DNA of 64,000 bases from Ruegeria lacuscaerulensis (GTDB lineage: Bacteria > Pseudomonadota > Alphaproteobacteria > Rhodobacterales > Rhodobacteraceae): the NCBI RefSeq assembly GCF_013031245.1, contig NZ_WPZL01000002.1, positions 248,001 to 312,000 on the forward strand. The letters are read 5' to 3'. The notes beneath the pieces were generated by a model. That model made no database searches, was not told where the DNA came from, and was given only the letters and a program-made list of their open reading frames with translations. Below, one piece after another: positions 54,207 to 64,000 of the stretch (position 1 is the first letter of the stretch; each line of letters opens with the position of its first letter). Both the position numbers and the translations under genes were made by a program.

Positions 54207-55607
54207 TTAGTTCGCTGCATCAGAAAGCCGCGCCAGGGTTTCGTCGCGCCCCAGCACAAGCATCATGTCAAAAACCGAAGGTGTCACTGCCCGACCTGCC
54301 AGTACGGCCCGAAGAGGGCCCGCCAACTTGCCGAACTTAAGCCCTTTCGCATCTGCGAACGAATTCAGGGCCTCCTCCAGTTCGCTTCGTGTCCAGCTAG
54401 CATTTTGCAGCTGCGGCGTCAATTCTTCCAGTATACCATCGGGTACTGAAGTGAGGGCTTTTGCCGCCTTCTCATCCGGGTCGATCGGTCGGATGGTTAG
54501 TACAAAATGAGCTTTTTCAAGCAGTTCCGGGAAAGTGCGCGCGCGATCCTTGAGGCAATACATCGCACGTTCCAGATCACCGGATTGTGTTTGCGTTAGC
54601 GGCACCAGGTCGGCTGCCGCGAGATAAGATTCGATCCCTTGCCGCAGTGCGGCATCATCTGAGGTTGCAATATGCTGGCCGCACAGGTTTTCCAGTTTTT
54701 TCAGGTCAAACCGGGCTGGGCTTTTGCCGATGCCGCCCAGATCGAACCATTCTTTGGCTTGTTCATCGGTGAAAAACTCGTCATCGCCGTGGCTCCAACC
54801 CAGACGCGCCAGATAGTTACGCATACCGGACGCCGGGTAGCCCATGGCCTGATATTCCTGCGCGCCCAACGCCCCATGACGTTTGGAGAGCTTCTTGCCG
54901 TCGGGGCCGTGGATCAGCGGGATATGCGCCCAGACCGGCACGTCCCAGCCCATCGCCTCATAAATCATCATCTGACGCGCGGCGTTGTTCAGGTGGTCGT
55001 CACCGCGGATCACATGGGTCACGCCCATGTCATGATCGTCCACCACCACGGCCAGCATGTAGACCGGAGTGCCGTCCGAGCGCAGCAGGATCATATCGTC
55101 CAACTGGTCGTTGCGGATGGTCACGTCGCCCTGCACCTGATCGCGGATCACGGTTTCTCCGTCCTGCGGGGCCTTGATACGGATTGCATACGGTGCGTCC
55201 GGGTGCGTCGCGGGATCAGCGTCGCGCCAGGGGCTGCGGAACAGAGTCGATTTGCCCTCGGCACGGGCCTGCTCGCGGAAGGCAGCAATTTCTTCCTGCG
55301 TGGAAAAACACTTGTACGCTTTACCCTCGGCCAGCAACAGGTGCGCGACCTCGGCGTGCCGGGCTGCGCCTTCGAACTGGCTGATCACTTCGCCGTCGTG
55401 ATCCAAGCCCAGCCACGCCATACCTTGTAAAATGGCCGCCGTCGCCTCGGGGGTCGAGCGCTCACGATCCGTGTCTTCAATCCGCAGCAGGAACTTGCCG
55501 CCACGTCCGCGGGCATAAAGCCAGTTGAACAGTGCGGTGCGTGCGCCGCCGATATGCAAGAAACCAGTGGGCGAGGGGGCGAAGCGGGTGACGACCTGAT
55601 CGGACAT
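54207..55607 (-). CDS. gltX: Glutamyl-tRNA synthetase
   Basis: 466 residues. Class I synthetase motifs are in [22 protein letters not shown] (HIGH-type) and [10 protein letters not shown] (KMSKS-type). I chose ATG 55607 because TRFAPSPTG then follows at the family's normal distance; starts further upstream run into the comEC promoter region. It is divergent from comEC (78-base gap). Alphaproteobacteria often keep two GltX paralogues, one of which charges tRNA-Gln; the sequence alone does not say which this is. Confidence 0.95.
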   Translation of the reverse strand: MSDQVVTRFAPSPTGFLHIGGARTALFNWLYARGRGGKFLLRIEDTDRERSTPEATAAILQGMAWLGLDHDGEVISQFEGAARHAEVAHLLLAEGKAYKCFSTQEEIAAFREQARAEGKSTLFRSPWRDADPATHPDAPYAIRIKAPQDGETVIRDQVQGDVTIRNDQLDDMILLRSDGTPVYMLAVVVDDHDMGVTHVIRGDDHLNNAARQMMIYEAMGWDVPVWAHIPLIHGPDGKKLSKRHGALGAQEYQAMGYPASGMRNYLARLGWSHGDDEFFTDEQAKEWFDLGGIGKSPARFDLKKLENLCGQHIATSDDAALRQGIESYLAAADLVPLTQTQSGDLERAMYCLKDRARTFPELLEKAHFVLTIRPIDPDEKAAKALTSVPDGILEELTPQLQNASWTRSELEEALNSFADAKGLKFGKLAGPLRAVLAGRAVTPSVFDMMLVLGRDETLARLSDAAN

Positions 55608-55685
55608 TGTGTGGATTAACCTTTTGGTAACCGTGTCGGGCATAGTTTTGCGCCTGTCTAACGAGCCCGAAGGACGGGAGCAACC

Positions 55686-57737
55686 ATGCGTGTTCTGGCA
55701 CGGGTCGAGGCCGCATTGCTGAACCAGACCGGGTATTTGTTTCAATGGTGCCCGGTGTGTCTGGCTGTCGGCATTGGCCTGTATTTCAGTCTTCGGTTCG
55801 AACCGGACTGGCAGGTTTACGCATGTTTGCTGGTTCTGGTCGCAACGTCTGCCTGGGTTGGGCGCACCGTATCATCCGGTTGGGCTGCGTTGGCAACAGG
55901 TGGCGCGTTGGTCGCGGCTGGGTTCACCCTGGCAGGCGCACGGGCTCATACGGTCGCGGAGCCGGTTTTGTCCTGGCGCTATTACGGCCCGGTCGAGGGG
56001 CGGGTCGTAGCCATGGACCGCTCCGCGTCGGATGCGCTGCGGGTTACGCTGGACCGGGTACGTATAGGGGACGTGCCGTTGGATCGCAGACCGCAGCGCG
56101 TCCGACTTTCGTTGCACGGTGGTTCGGTATCACTGAAGCCTGGCCAAAGGATAATGACCACCGGACACCTTTCAACGCCGCAAGGCCCTGTTGAACCGGG
56201 CGGTTTTGATTTTCGCCGCCACGCCTGGTTTCAGCGGCTTGGCGCAGTTGGATACACTCGCGTTCCGGTTCTGACTATCGCTCCGCCTGAGAGCGAACCC
56301 CAGGAAGTTCGGACAACTGCCCTGCGGATGGCGATATCAGAGCGGGTGCGCGCCATCCTGCCCGGAGAAGTAGGTGGTTTTGCGGCGGCTGTTACAACGG
56401 GTGACCGCAGTGGAATGGGGCAATCAACGCTGGAGTCTTTGCGCGCGTCGAACCTGGCACATTTGCTGGCGATCTCGGGTCTGCATATGGGGCTGCTGAC
56501 CGGGTTTGTGTTTCTGGTCTGCAGGCTGGTTCTTTCCGCAATTCCGGTGGTGGCCTTGCGGTTGCCGGTGCGCAAGTTGGCCGCTCTCTGCGCGCTGATC
56601 GCTGCTGTAATCTATCTGATGCTGTCCGGTGGAAACGTTGCCACCGAGCGGGCTTTTGTGATGGCGAGCGTCATGTTGGGCGCCATCCTGATCGATCGCC
56701 GGGCGATTTCCCTGCGCGCGGTGGCCGTGGCCGCCCTGATCGTGTTGATTCTGCGCCCCGAATCTCTGCTAAGTCCCGGGTTCCAGATGTCTTTTGCCGC
56801 GACCACGGCGCTGGTCGCGGTGTTCGGCGCATTGCGTGATTATGGGCCGATGCCGGGTCCAAAGTGGCTGAAACCTATGGCCACGTTGCTGTTGTCATCC
56901 GCCATTGCGGGGCTGGCAACGGCGCCGATCGGGGCTGCACATTTCAATACGATGTCGCATTACGGTTTGCTGGCCAACGTTCTCTCGGTGCCGGTAATGG
57001 GCACCGTTGTTGTGCCATCCGCCGTTCTTGCGGCCCTCTTGGCGCCTTTTGGTCTGGAAGCCTTGGCATTGACCGTCATGGGGTTTGGGCTGGAATGGAT
57101 CATGGTCGTTTCCGCGTGGGTTTCGGGGCTGGACGGTGCGCAAGGGTATGTGGTCAGCCCGCCGCATTACGTCCTGCCGTCATTTGCGATGGGAGCCTTG
57201 TGGCTGGCGCTGTGGCGCGGTCGGGCAAAGTGGTTGGGGGTTGCCCCGGTCGCTTTGGCATTTTTGCTGTGGGGGCAGGGGCACCGACCCGATGTGCTGG
57301 TTGCGGATTCTGGCGGTTTGGTAGGTGTGATGACCGAAAACGGGCGGGCACTGAGCAAGGAAAAAGGCAGTGGATTTGTCGCTATGGTTTGGCTTGAAAA
57401 TGACGGAGACGGGGTTGATCAGAAACATGCCGCCAGCCGCTGGCCTGCTGGGGCAGACATCGTTCAACGCTATATTTGGCAAGGAAAAGAACTGGTTCAC
57501 ATCACCGGGAAACGCGCCGCGCAAGGATTTGATGAATGCCATGACAACCAGATCGTCGTCTCGGCAGTCGCGTTAGACCTGACCGGAGAGTGCGGCGTCT
57601 ACGATCCAAAGCGCTTGATGGAAACCGGTAGTCTGGCATTCGCGAATGGTCGGATAAGAACCAGCCGCGAAGCCATCGGTAACAGGCTGTGGTCCCCGGG
57701 TATGTCAGCGCACCACAGGGAGAAACGGGATCAGTAG
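55686..57737 (+). CDS. comEC: ComEC/Rec2-family DNA-uptake channel protein without a metallo-beta-lactamase domain
   Basis: 683 residues with many transmembrane helices. An N-terminal OB-like domain (about residues 95-190) precedes the competence domain, whose signature is [15 protein letters not shown] (about residue 260). ComEC carries single-stranded DNA across the inner membrane. The C-terminal about 150 residues contain no HxHxDH, so the metallo-beta-lactamase nuclease part found in Bacillus ComEC is absent or degenerate. It ends inside the 3' end of lexA (7-base convergent overlap). Confidence 0.88.
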   Translation: MRVLARVEAALLNQTGYLFQWCPVCLAVGIGLYFSLRFEPDWQVYACLLVLVATSAWVGRTVSSGWAALATGGALVAAGFTLAGARAHTVAEPVLSWRYYGPVEGRVVAMDRSASDALRVTLDRVRIGDVPLDRRPQRVRLSLHGGSVSLKPGQRIMTTGHLSTPQGPVEPGGFDFRRHAWFQRLGAVGYTRVPVLTIAPPESEPQEVRTTALRMAISERVRAILPGEVGGFAAAVTTGDRSGMGQSTLESLRASNLAHLLAISGLHMGLLTGFVFLVCRLVLSAIPVVALRLPVRKLAALCALIAAVIYLMLSGGNVATERAFVMASVMLGAILIDRRAISLRAVAVAALIVLILRPESLLSPGFQMSFAATTALVAVFGALRDYGPMPGPKWLKPMATLLLSSAIAGLATAPIGAAHFNTMSHYGLLANVLSVPVMGTVVVPSAVLAALLAPFGLEALALTVMGFGLEWIMVVSAWVSGLDGAQGYVVSPPHYVLPSFAMGALWLALWRGRAKWLGVAPVALAFLLWGQGHRPDVLVADSGGLVGVMTENGRALSKEKGSGFVAMVWLENDGDGVDQKHAASRWPAGADIVQRYIWQGKELVHITGKRAAQGFDECHDNQIVVSAVALDLTGECGVYDPKRLMETGSLAFANGRIRTSREAIGNRLWSPGMSAHHREKRDQ

Positions 57738-58429
57738 CTGCGGATCAACCCGACCAGCCGCCCCTGAACCTTGACCTTTTCCTCCGGGAGGACGCGGGTT
57801 TCATAGGCGGGGTTTGCAGCCTCAAGGGCTATGGCATGACCACGGCGGAAGAACCGCTTCAGGGTGGCCTCATGATTTTCGACCAGCGCAACCACGATAT
57901 CGCCGCTATCGGCCACCGAAGTCTCGCGGATAACGACAACGTCGCCGTCGTTGATGCCCGCATCGATCATCGAGTCGCCGCGCACCTCCAGCGCGTAATG
58001 CTCCCCTTTGCCGGAGACCATGGTTCCAGGAACGGCAACCCGGTGGGACACATGGCTGATTGCCTCGATCGGAACCCCGGCGGCGATCCGGCCCATCACC
58101 GGCAATTCCATAGCGTCCACTGTCACGGGTTCAAAATTCGCCGGACGCGGGCCTTTGGGTTTATCACCTTCGATGACACGCGGTTTGAACGCGACCGTCG
58201 GCTCACCACCCAGGCTTTCCGGCAGTTTCACGATTTCGATGGCACGGGCGCGATGGGCGAGACGGCGGATAAAGCCGCGTTCTTCCAGCGCGGTGATCAG
58301 GCGGTGAATACCGGATTTTGACCGCAGATTCAGCGCGGCCTTCATTTCGTCGAAACTGGGCGGAACACCGTCCGCCTGAACGCGTTTGTGGATGAATTCC
58401 AACAAATCCAACTGTTTCTTGGTCAGCAT
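57731..58429 (-). CDS. lexA: LexA SOS repressor
   Basis: 232 residues. N-terminal winged helix ([20 protein letters not shown], then [20 protein letters not shown]) and a C-terminal S24 peptidase-like domain. The self-cleavage Ala-Gly is in GRIAAGVP, the catalytic Ser in [12 protein letters not shown] and Lys in [10 protein letters not shown]. The linker of about 30 residues is longer than in E. coli LexA, as in other alphaproteobacteria. An SOS box lies 34-48 bases upstream of its start, so it is autoregulated. It follows moeA on the same strand. Confidence 0.97.
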   Translation of the reverse strand: MLTKKQLDLLEFIHKRVQADGVPPSFDEMKAALNLRSKSGIHRLITALEERGFIRRLAHRARAIEIVKLPESLGGEPTVAFKPRVIEGDKPKGPRPANFEPVTVDAMELPVMGRIAAGVPIEAISHVSHRVAVPGTMVSGKGEHYALEVRGDSMIDAGINDGDVVVIRETSVADSGDIVVALVENHEATLKRFFRRGHAIALEAANPAYETRVLPEEKVKVQGRLVGLIRSY

Positions 58430-58462
58430 TGCTCACACCTCGTCGGTCATGCGTTTTCTTTT

Positions 58463-58477
58463 GTTCTACGCATGTTC
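58463..58477. promoter_or_regulatory. LexA-binding SOS box upstream of lexA
   Basis: GTTC-TACGCAT-GTTC: an exact alphaproteobacterial GTTC-N7-GTTC direct repeat between the moeA stop and the lexA start. It lies 34-48 bases before the lexA ATG. Confidence 0.9.
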
Positions 58478-58507
58478 ACGTTTTGTGTCAATGGACTTGC
58501 ATGTGAC

Positions 58508-59680
58508 CTAAATCGGCAGATACCGGACTTCATTTCCGGCAGACCGTGCCGGGTCATGGGGGGCTCTCACTAAAAGCGCGTTCGCCTGCGCCAGTACGCT
58601 AAGCAGTGAACTGTCCTGATCCGAGCATGCACGGATGCCCCGGTCGTCCAGAACGGCGCGCATATAGTGCTCACGGGGTCCATTCTTGCCGATTGGCTCC
58701 GACAGTCGCGCATGTCGAAATGGCGTCAGAACCTGTTCGACGCCCAACATGCGCCGCACCATAGGTAGCAAGAAGAGATAGCCGCAAACCATTGCACTGA
58801 CAGGATTTCCAGGGAGTCCCACCATCGCGGTTTTGCCGAGACGTCCGGCCATCAGGGGTTTGCCCGGGCGCATCCTGATTTTGTAGAACGACCGCTCCAT
58901 CCCAAGCGCCTCTGAGACATCGGCCACCAGATCATACTCCCCAACCGACGCTCCGCCGATGGTAACGACCAGATCCGCGCCTTCTGCCAGCCCGAACGCG
59001 GTTTCCAGCGAGGCCACAGTATCTTTCGCGATCGGCAGGATGCGCACAAGCGCTCCGGCATTTTCCAGCAACGCCTTTAGGCCAAAGGTATTGGATGCAA
59101 TGATCTGATCAGGGCCGGGGGTCTCACCCGGCATGACCAGCTCGTCGCCGGTAGAGATCAGCGCTATCTTTGGTTTCCGTGTCACCGGCACATTGGCGAT
59201 GTTCATTGCCGCGATCAACGCGATATCCTCAGGGCGCAGATTGCGGGGCGCGTTGATTTTGGTTCCAGAGGTGAAATCGACGCCGGCGGGGCGGATATTT
59301 GATTTGGGGCCCGGCTGGTCGGAGATCGTAAGCAGATCACCACGACGTTCCGTATCTTCTTGAATAACAACGAAATCTGCGCCTTCCGGCACAGGAGCCC
59401 CGGTAAAGATACGAACAGCCTGACCCGGTCCGACAGGTCCTTCGAAACGACGACCTGCCGCGGACTCGCCGATGACCTTGAACATGGCGTGTAATTCGAC
59501 CTCGGTCGATTTCAAAGCGTAACCGTCCATTGAAGAGGCCGCAAATGGGGGCTGATCGCGCGTGGCGGTGACATCCTGCACCAGAACGCGCCCGGCGGCG
59601 TCTGCCAAGCCTACTGTTTCAGACTCCAGCGGTGAAACCAGATCAAACAGTAGCAAGCGGGCGTCTTCGACCGTAATCAT
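58508..59680 (-). CDS. moeA: Molybdopterin molybdenumtransferase
   Basis: 390 residues. Inserts molybdate into the adenylylated molybdopterin. Domain motifs include SSMDGYAL (about residue 50), TGDELV with the following [15 protein letters not shown], and [12 protein letters not shown]. Its start overlaps the moaC stop in ATGA. It is the last gene of the trpG-trpD-trpC-moaC-moeA run. Confidence 0.95.
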   Translation of the reverse strand: MITVEDARLLLFDLVSPLESETVGLADAAGRVLVQDVTATRDQPPFAASSMDGYALKSTEVELHAMFKVIGESAAGRRFEGPVGPGQAVRIFTGAPVPEGADFVVIQEDTERRGDLLTISDQPGPKSNIRPAGVDFTSGTKINAPRNLRPEDIALIAAMNIANVPVTRKPKIALISTGDELVMPGETPGPDQIIASNTFGLKALLENAGALVRILPIAKDTVASLETAFGLAEGADLVVTIGGASVGEYDLVADVSEALGMERSFYKIRMRPGKPLMAGRLGKTAMVGLPGNPVSAMVCGYLFLLPMVRRMLGVEQVLTPFRHARLSEPIGKNGPREHYMRAVLDDRGIRACSDQDSSLLSVLAQANALLVRAPHDPARSAGNEVRYLPI

Positions 59681-60153
59681 TTCGCCTCGTAACGCCCTGA
59701 TTTACCGCCATCTTTCAGCAAAACGCGGATGCCGCCTATCTCCATGGCTTTATCCACCGCCTTGGTCATGTCATAAACCGTCAGTGCCGCGGTCGAGGCC
59801 GCCGTCAGCGCCTCCATCTCTACGCCGGTCTGGCCAGAGGTTTTGACAATTGCTTCGATCTGGACGCCGGGTAGATCGGGGTCCAAGGTCAATTCCACCG
59901 CAACTTTGGTGACGGGCAGAGGATGGCACAATGGGATCAGATCAGGTGTTTTCTTGGCCCCCATGATGCCCGCCAGCCGCGCGACGCCCAGTACGTCGCC
60001 TTTCTTGGCGCGGCCTTCAGAAATTAGATCATAGGTTGCCCGCGCCATTTTTATGTGTGCGGCAGCAACCGCCACACGATCCGTTACAGCCTTATCAGAG
60101 ACATCGACCATATGGGCCTGTCCCTGAGCATCAAAATGGGTCAGTGGCATCAC
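59677..60153 (-). CDS. moaC: Cyclic pyranopterin monophosphate synthase
   Basis: 158 residues. Second enzyme of molybdenum cofactor synthesis, working after MoaA. The signature [18 protein letters not shown] at the start, [13 protein letters not shown] (active-site His), and the C-terminal [14 protein letters not shown] and GGKSGRY are all present. It is coupled by overlap to trpC upstream and to moeA downstream. Confidence 0.97.
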   Translation of the reverse strand: MMPLTHFDAQGQAHMVDVSDKAVTDRVAVAAAHIKMARATYDLISEGRAKKGDVLGVARLAGIMGAKKTPDLIPLCHPLPVTKVAVELTLDPDLPGVQIEAIVKTSGQTGVEMEALTAASTAALTVYDMTKAVDKAMEIGGIRVLLKDGGKSGRYEAK

Positions 60154-60962
60154 ATCACTCCGGGGATAAGCGGGTTTGCCATCAGATTGCGCGTCGCTGC
60201 CGCGACATCATTCTGGCGCATCAGGCTTTCGCCGATCAGGAAACAACGTGCGCCATAACGGGCGATGTCAGCGAGGTCCTCGGGCGTGCTCAAACCGCTT
60301 TCGCAGACGATCGTCCGATCTCCCGGAACAAGTTTCGACAAGTGACGCGTCGTGTCAAGAGTGGTCTCGAACGTCTTGAGATTGCGGTTATTTATCCCAA
60401 TCAGCGGGCTTTTCAGCTGGGTTGCGCGTTCCAATTCAGCCTCGTCGTGAACTTCGATCAGAACATCCATGCCCCAGTCAAAAGCGGTCTGCTCCAGCTC
60501 TTCCGCCTGACTGTCTTCGACTGACGCCATGATAATCAAGATGCAATCAGCGCCCAAGGCACGTGCCTCGACCACCTGATAGGGATCGTACATGAAGTCC
60601 TTGCGTAAAGCAGGCAGTGAGGTGGCTGCGCGTGCTTCTGTCAGGTATTCCTTGGCCCCTTGGAAACTAGGCGTGTCCGTCAGAACGGACAAACAGGCGG
60701 CGCCGCCATCTTCATAGGCTTTGGCCAGCACTGGGGGATCGAAATCCGGACGGATCAAACCTTTGGATGGGCTGGCCTTCTTGACCTCGGCAATCAGGCC
60801 ATAGCCCTTGCGAGCAGCAGTTTGGAGTGCCTCGGCGAAGCCACGGACCTCTGGGGCTACCCTTGCTTCACTTTCGAGCGTCTCCAGAGACTTCTGCGCC
60901 TTATCTGCGGCAACTTCTTCCAGTTTGTAGGCTTTGATCTTGTCCAGAACCGTCTCTGTCAT
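60150..60962 (-). CDS. trpC: Indole-3-glycerol-phosphate synthase
   Basis: 270 residues. TIM-barrel enzyme of tryptophan synthesis. It shows [12 protein letters not shown], the phosphate-site [14 protein letters not shown] and [12 protein letters not shown]. It overlaps trpD and moaC by four bases each, in the ATGA style of this operon. Confidence 0.97.
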   Translation of the reverse strand: MTETVLDKIKAYKLEEVAADKAQKSLETLESEARVAPEVRGFAEALQTAARKGYGLIAEVKKASPSKGLIRPDFDPPVLAKAYEDGGAACLSVLTDTPSFQGAKEYLTEARAATSLPALRKDFMYDPYQVVEARALGADCILIIMASVEDSQAEELEQTAFDWGMDVLIEVHDEAELERATQLKSPLIGINNRNLKTFETTLDTTRHLSKLVPGDRTIVCESGLSTPEDLADIARYGARCFLIGESLMRQNDVAAATRNLMANPLIPGVM

Positions 60963-61974
60963 GCGGCCTCCTGAGTAATTCGGGCCAGTGCGGCGATTTT
61001 TTCTTTGGCTTTTCCGCTGTCGATACTTTCGGCGGCTTTGGCGACACCATCCCGCAGGTCAGTTGCAACATCTGCGACCACCAGAGCGGCCGCCGCATTC
61101 AGCAGAACCGCGTCGCGGTAGGCAGAGGGTGTGCCGTCCAGCAGGGCGCGAAACGCGACGGCGTTTTCTTCCGGTGTTCCGCCGAGGATGTCTTTGAATG
61201 GATGGACCGGCAGCCCGGCATCTTCGGGGTGCAGTTCAACTTCTTTGACGACCCCGTCTTCCAGAGCGGCAACCCAACTAACGCCGGTAATGGTCAATTC
61301 ATCCGTGCCGTCGGACCCATGGACCAGCCAGGCGTGTTCCGAACCGAGAACACCTAGGGTTTCGGCCATTGGGCGGATCAACTCGCGGCTGAAGGCTCCG
61401 GTCAGTTGGCGCTTGACACCTGCCGGGTTGGTCAGCGGGCCTAGTATGTTGAAAATCGTTCGGGTTCCGAGTTCCTGCCGGGAAGGCATGACATGAGCGA
61501 TAGCAGGGTGGTGCATCGGCGCCATCATGAATCCGATGCCGGCTTCTTCCAAAGCTTTTTCAACAGTTTGTGGCCCGACCATCACGTTGATTCCCAGTTG
61601 CCCCAAGGCATCTGCCGCACCGGATTTGGAACTGAGATTGCGATTGCCATGCTTGGCGACCGTGACGCCTGCACCTGCAACCACAAATGCGGTCGCGGTA
61701 GAGATGTTCAGGGTGCCTTTGCCGTCACCCCCGGTTCCGACGATGTCCATAGCGCCCGCCGGGGCAATGACGGCGTTGCATTTTGAACGCATCACGGCGG
61801 CGGCGGCGGCGTATTCGTCAACCGTTTCGCCTCGGGTTCGCATGGCCATAAGCAAGCCGCCGATCTGGCTGGGGGTGGCTTCACCGTCAAACAGGATGCC
61901 AAAAGCCTGTTCAGCCTCGGCGCGTGTTAGGGGCCGGTCAGCTGCGGCACCGATCAGCGGTTTCAGAGCGTCGC

Positions 61975-61978
<4 letters not shown>
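60959..61978 (-). CDS. trpD: Anthranilate phosphoribosyltransferase
   Basis: 339 residues. Adds phosphoribosyl to anthranilate. The PRPP-binding loop [32 protein letters not shown] and [30 protein letters not shown] signatures are present. It is coupled to trpG upstream and trpC downstream. Confidence 0.97.
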
Positions 61979-62556
<578 letters not shown>

Positions 62557-62751
62557 TTGGGCACTTGTCTCGGATTGGGCATTTCGGGCTGGCGATGCAG
62601 CCCCCTGCCACGGTATAATGTCGGGACATACATGCTCAGGCTTGCGCGGCAGCGTCAAGGGGACATCCCGTCCTTGATGTTGCGGTAAGTGAACGCCGCG
62701 ACAGACGGCGTATATGCGATCGAAGCAGGACTAGGACGAGAGGCAAAAGTG

Positions 62752-64000
62752 ATGGGCGGATTTGTCGGCGGATTGATCGTGGGAACGATCGTTGTACTTG
62801 CGCTAGGGGCAGCGCTGTCTCTGACTGCGCCCTTGACCAAAGTTCCAAAAGTTGCGGTTTCGGCACCTGAACCCCCTGCGGTGGAGGTTCCGGAGACTAT
62901 CCAGGAAACAACGGATGTCGGTACAGATGCTGATCTGGTGGAATTGCCACCAACCGTGCCGGAAACTTCGGGCGAAATGTCTGACACCCTGGCAGAACTT
63001 GCGGATGTAGAAACTTTGCCGGATTCGCTGCCCGAGGTTCAGAATTCCACCGATCAGGTTGATGCGCCGAATGTAACAGAATCCGCTGAGGTCGCCGTGT
63101 CAACAGAGGCGCCGGCGGCGCTTCAGGCAACACCGCTGGTACAAGGGACGCCCGAGGCCGAGACATTGCCCGAAGTGGTAATCGACGTTCCCCAGGCACC
63201 CGAAGTGCCAACCGAGGAGATCGCAGAGGCCGAGGAGCCCGAACCTGAAGTTGATGTAGCCTCGATCACGAAGCCAGAGCCCCAAGAAAATCCTTTTGAG
63301 GACAGTCCGATTGCCGTCGAAGGTAATGAGGACACGGCACCGCGCAATCTTCCCCGGATAGCATCTGTGCCGCAAATCGGAGGCGCAGAGGAGGCTCCTG
63401 CGGGATTGACGATCGGCACGCGTGTGGTCCCTCTGACCGAGCGTGATGACGCGGTCGAGGCCGACAATAGCCAAAGTGTCCCCGTCATTCCTGGCAAGCC
63501 GATCGAAGCCTATGCTGCGTCATTCAAAAACCCCGAGGCCAAGCCGCTGATGTCGATCATCCTGATCGACGACGAAGGCGCTTTTGGGGCCGAAGCTCTG
63601 CAGGATTTTCCGTATCCTCTCAGCTTTGCCGTCAGCCCGTCTGACCCGGAGGCTGCAAAAAAAATGACGCGGCACCGCGAGGCGGGTTTTGAGGTTCTGG
63701 CCCTGGCCGATCTGCCCGAGGCCGCCAGTGCTCAGGATGCCGAAGTTTCAATGGCTGTCTGGCTCGAAACCCTGCCAGAAACCGTTGGCATCCTCGAGGG
63801 TGTGGGATCGGGAATTCAAGGCAACCGCAAGCTTGCCGATCAGGTCGCTGCGATTGCAGGAGATACCGGCCGCGGGTTGATCACACAGGATAACGGGCTC
63901 AACACGGTGCAAAAGCTGGCGGCGCGAAACGGTGTGCCCTCGGGTGTCATCTTCCGTGATATCGATGGTGCCCGTCAGGATCCTAAGATCATGCGGCGTT
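62752..64000 (+). CDS. Divergent polysaccharide deacetylase family protein, N-terminal part (cut by window edge)
   Basis: The frame is open from ATG 62752 to the window end (416 codons). A membrane anchor helix (VGGLIVGTIVVLALGAALSL) is followed by about 200 residues rich in Pro, Glu, Val and Thr, a disordered periplasmic spacer. The folded domain then begins (PLMSIILIDDEGAFGAEAL, then FPYPLSFAVSPSDPEA), which is the divergent polysaccharide deacetylase (YibQ-like) family. GAGAGG precedes the ATG; an adjacent in-frame GTG at 62749 is an alternative start. It is divergent from trpG. Confidence 0.8.
   Translation, partial: MGGFVGGLIVGTIVVLALGAALSLTAPLTKVPKVAVSAPEPPAVEVPETIQETTDVGTDADLVELPPTVPETSGEMSDTLAELADVETLPDSLPEVQNSTDQVDAPNVTESAEVAVSTEAPAALQATPLVQGTPEAETLPEVVIDVPQAPEVPTEEIAEAEEPEPEVDVASITKPEPQENPFEDSPIAVEGNEDTAPRNLPRIASVPQIGGAEEAPAGLTIGTRVVPLTERDDAVEADNSQSVPVIPGKPIEAYAASFKNPEAKPLMSIILIDDEGAFGAEALQDFPYPLSFAVSPSDPEAAKKMTRHREAGFEVLALADLPEAASAQDAEVSMAVWLETLPETVGILEGVGSGIQGNRKLADQVAAIAGDTGRGLITQDNGLNTVQKLAARNGVPSGVIFRDIDGARQDPKIMRR

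Noticed and set aside
62655..62987. Ser/Thr-rich minus-strand frame antisense to the deacetylase-family gene
   Set aside because: It mirrors the Pro/Glu/Thr-rich spacer of the real gene on the plus strand.

Overview
The window reads as a stretch of chromosome from a marine alphaproteobacterium of the Rhodobacterales (Roseobacter group, Ruegeria/Phaeobacter-like). Supporting this are the gene order trpG-trpD-trpC-moaC-moeA-lexA with comEC, gltX and gltA alongside, an alphaproteobacterial SOS box (GTTC-N7-GTTC) in front of lexA, a Usg-family protein, a zwf-pgl-pgi operon, a DmdB-like acyl-CoA ligase of the DMSP type, and TRAP transport genes. The taxonomic call is inference from gene content and order; no 16S gene is present.

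Layout. 1-16.3 kb is core chromosome: a cut-off PfkB kinase, a ThiE-like protein, trmJ, ctaA, an M32 carboxypeptidase, a DUF4396 membrane protein, gyrA, usg, a SYLF protein, a radical SAM protein, the zwf-pgl-pgi operon and a dmdB-like ligase. 16.4-31.0 kb is a 14.65-kb integrative genomic island inserted in the 3' half of a tRNA-Asn gene. Identical 45-bp copies of the tRNA 3' half mark both ends, and the intact tRNA is regenerated on the right, followed by a second identical tRNA-Asn. 31.3-34.4 kb holds an MBL-fold hydrolase, a sensor kinase and a sulfotransferase. 34.7-45.2 kb is a catabolic region: a six-gene minus-strand run of enolase-superfamily enzyme, FAD amine/amino-acid oxidase, TRAP transporter and BASS-like carrier, with a divergent LysR, then a ThDP enzyme divergent from a GntR regulator and an Asp/Glu-racemase-like protein. 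45.7-64 kb is core again: tRNA-Met(CAT), purM-purN, rnd, a lipoprotein, sufE, a DUF1638/corrinoid-protein pair, a PA0069-type radical SAM protein, gltA, gltX, comEC, lexA, the trpGDC-moaC-moeA operon and the start of a divergent polysaccharide deacetylase.

The island is the most interesting part. Its left end carries a compact recombination module: two tandem excisionase-like helix-turn-helix proteins of 53 and 56 residues, a small protein resembling the integrase arm-binding domain, and a tyrosine recombinase. Its cargo is a four-gene, translationally coupled operon: UvrD-like helicase, DrmA-like helicase, DrmB-like DUF1998 protein, and a NERD-nuclease/SF1-helicase fusion. A C5-cytosine methyltransferase and a Vsr endonuclease follow. 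DrmA, DrmB and a C5 methyltransferase are the signature of DISARM class 2 anti-phage defence, but the PLD protein DrmC is absent and the NERD-helicase fusion stands where drmC might be expected. I interpret it as a DISARM-related defence variant carried on a tRNA-targeted integrative element. The defence function is inferred, not shown.
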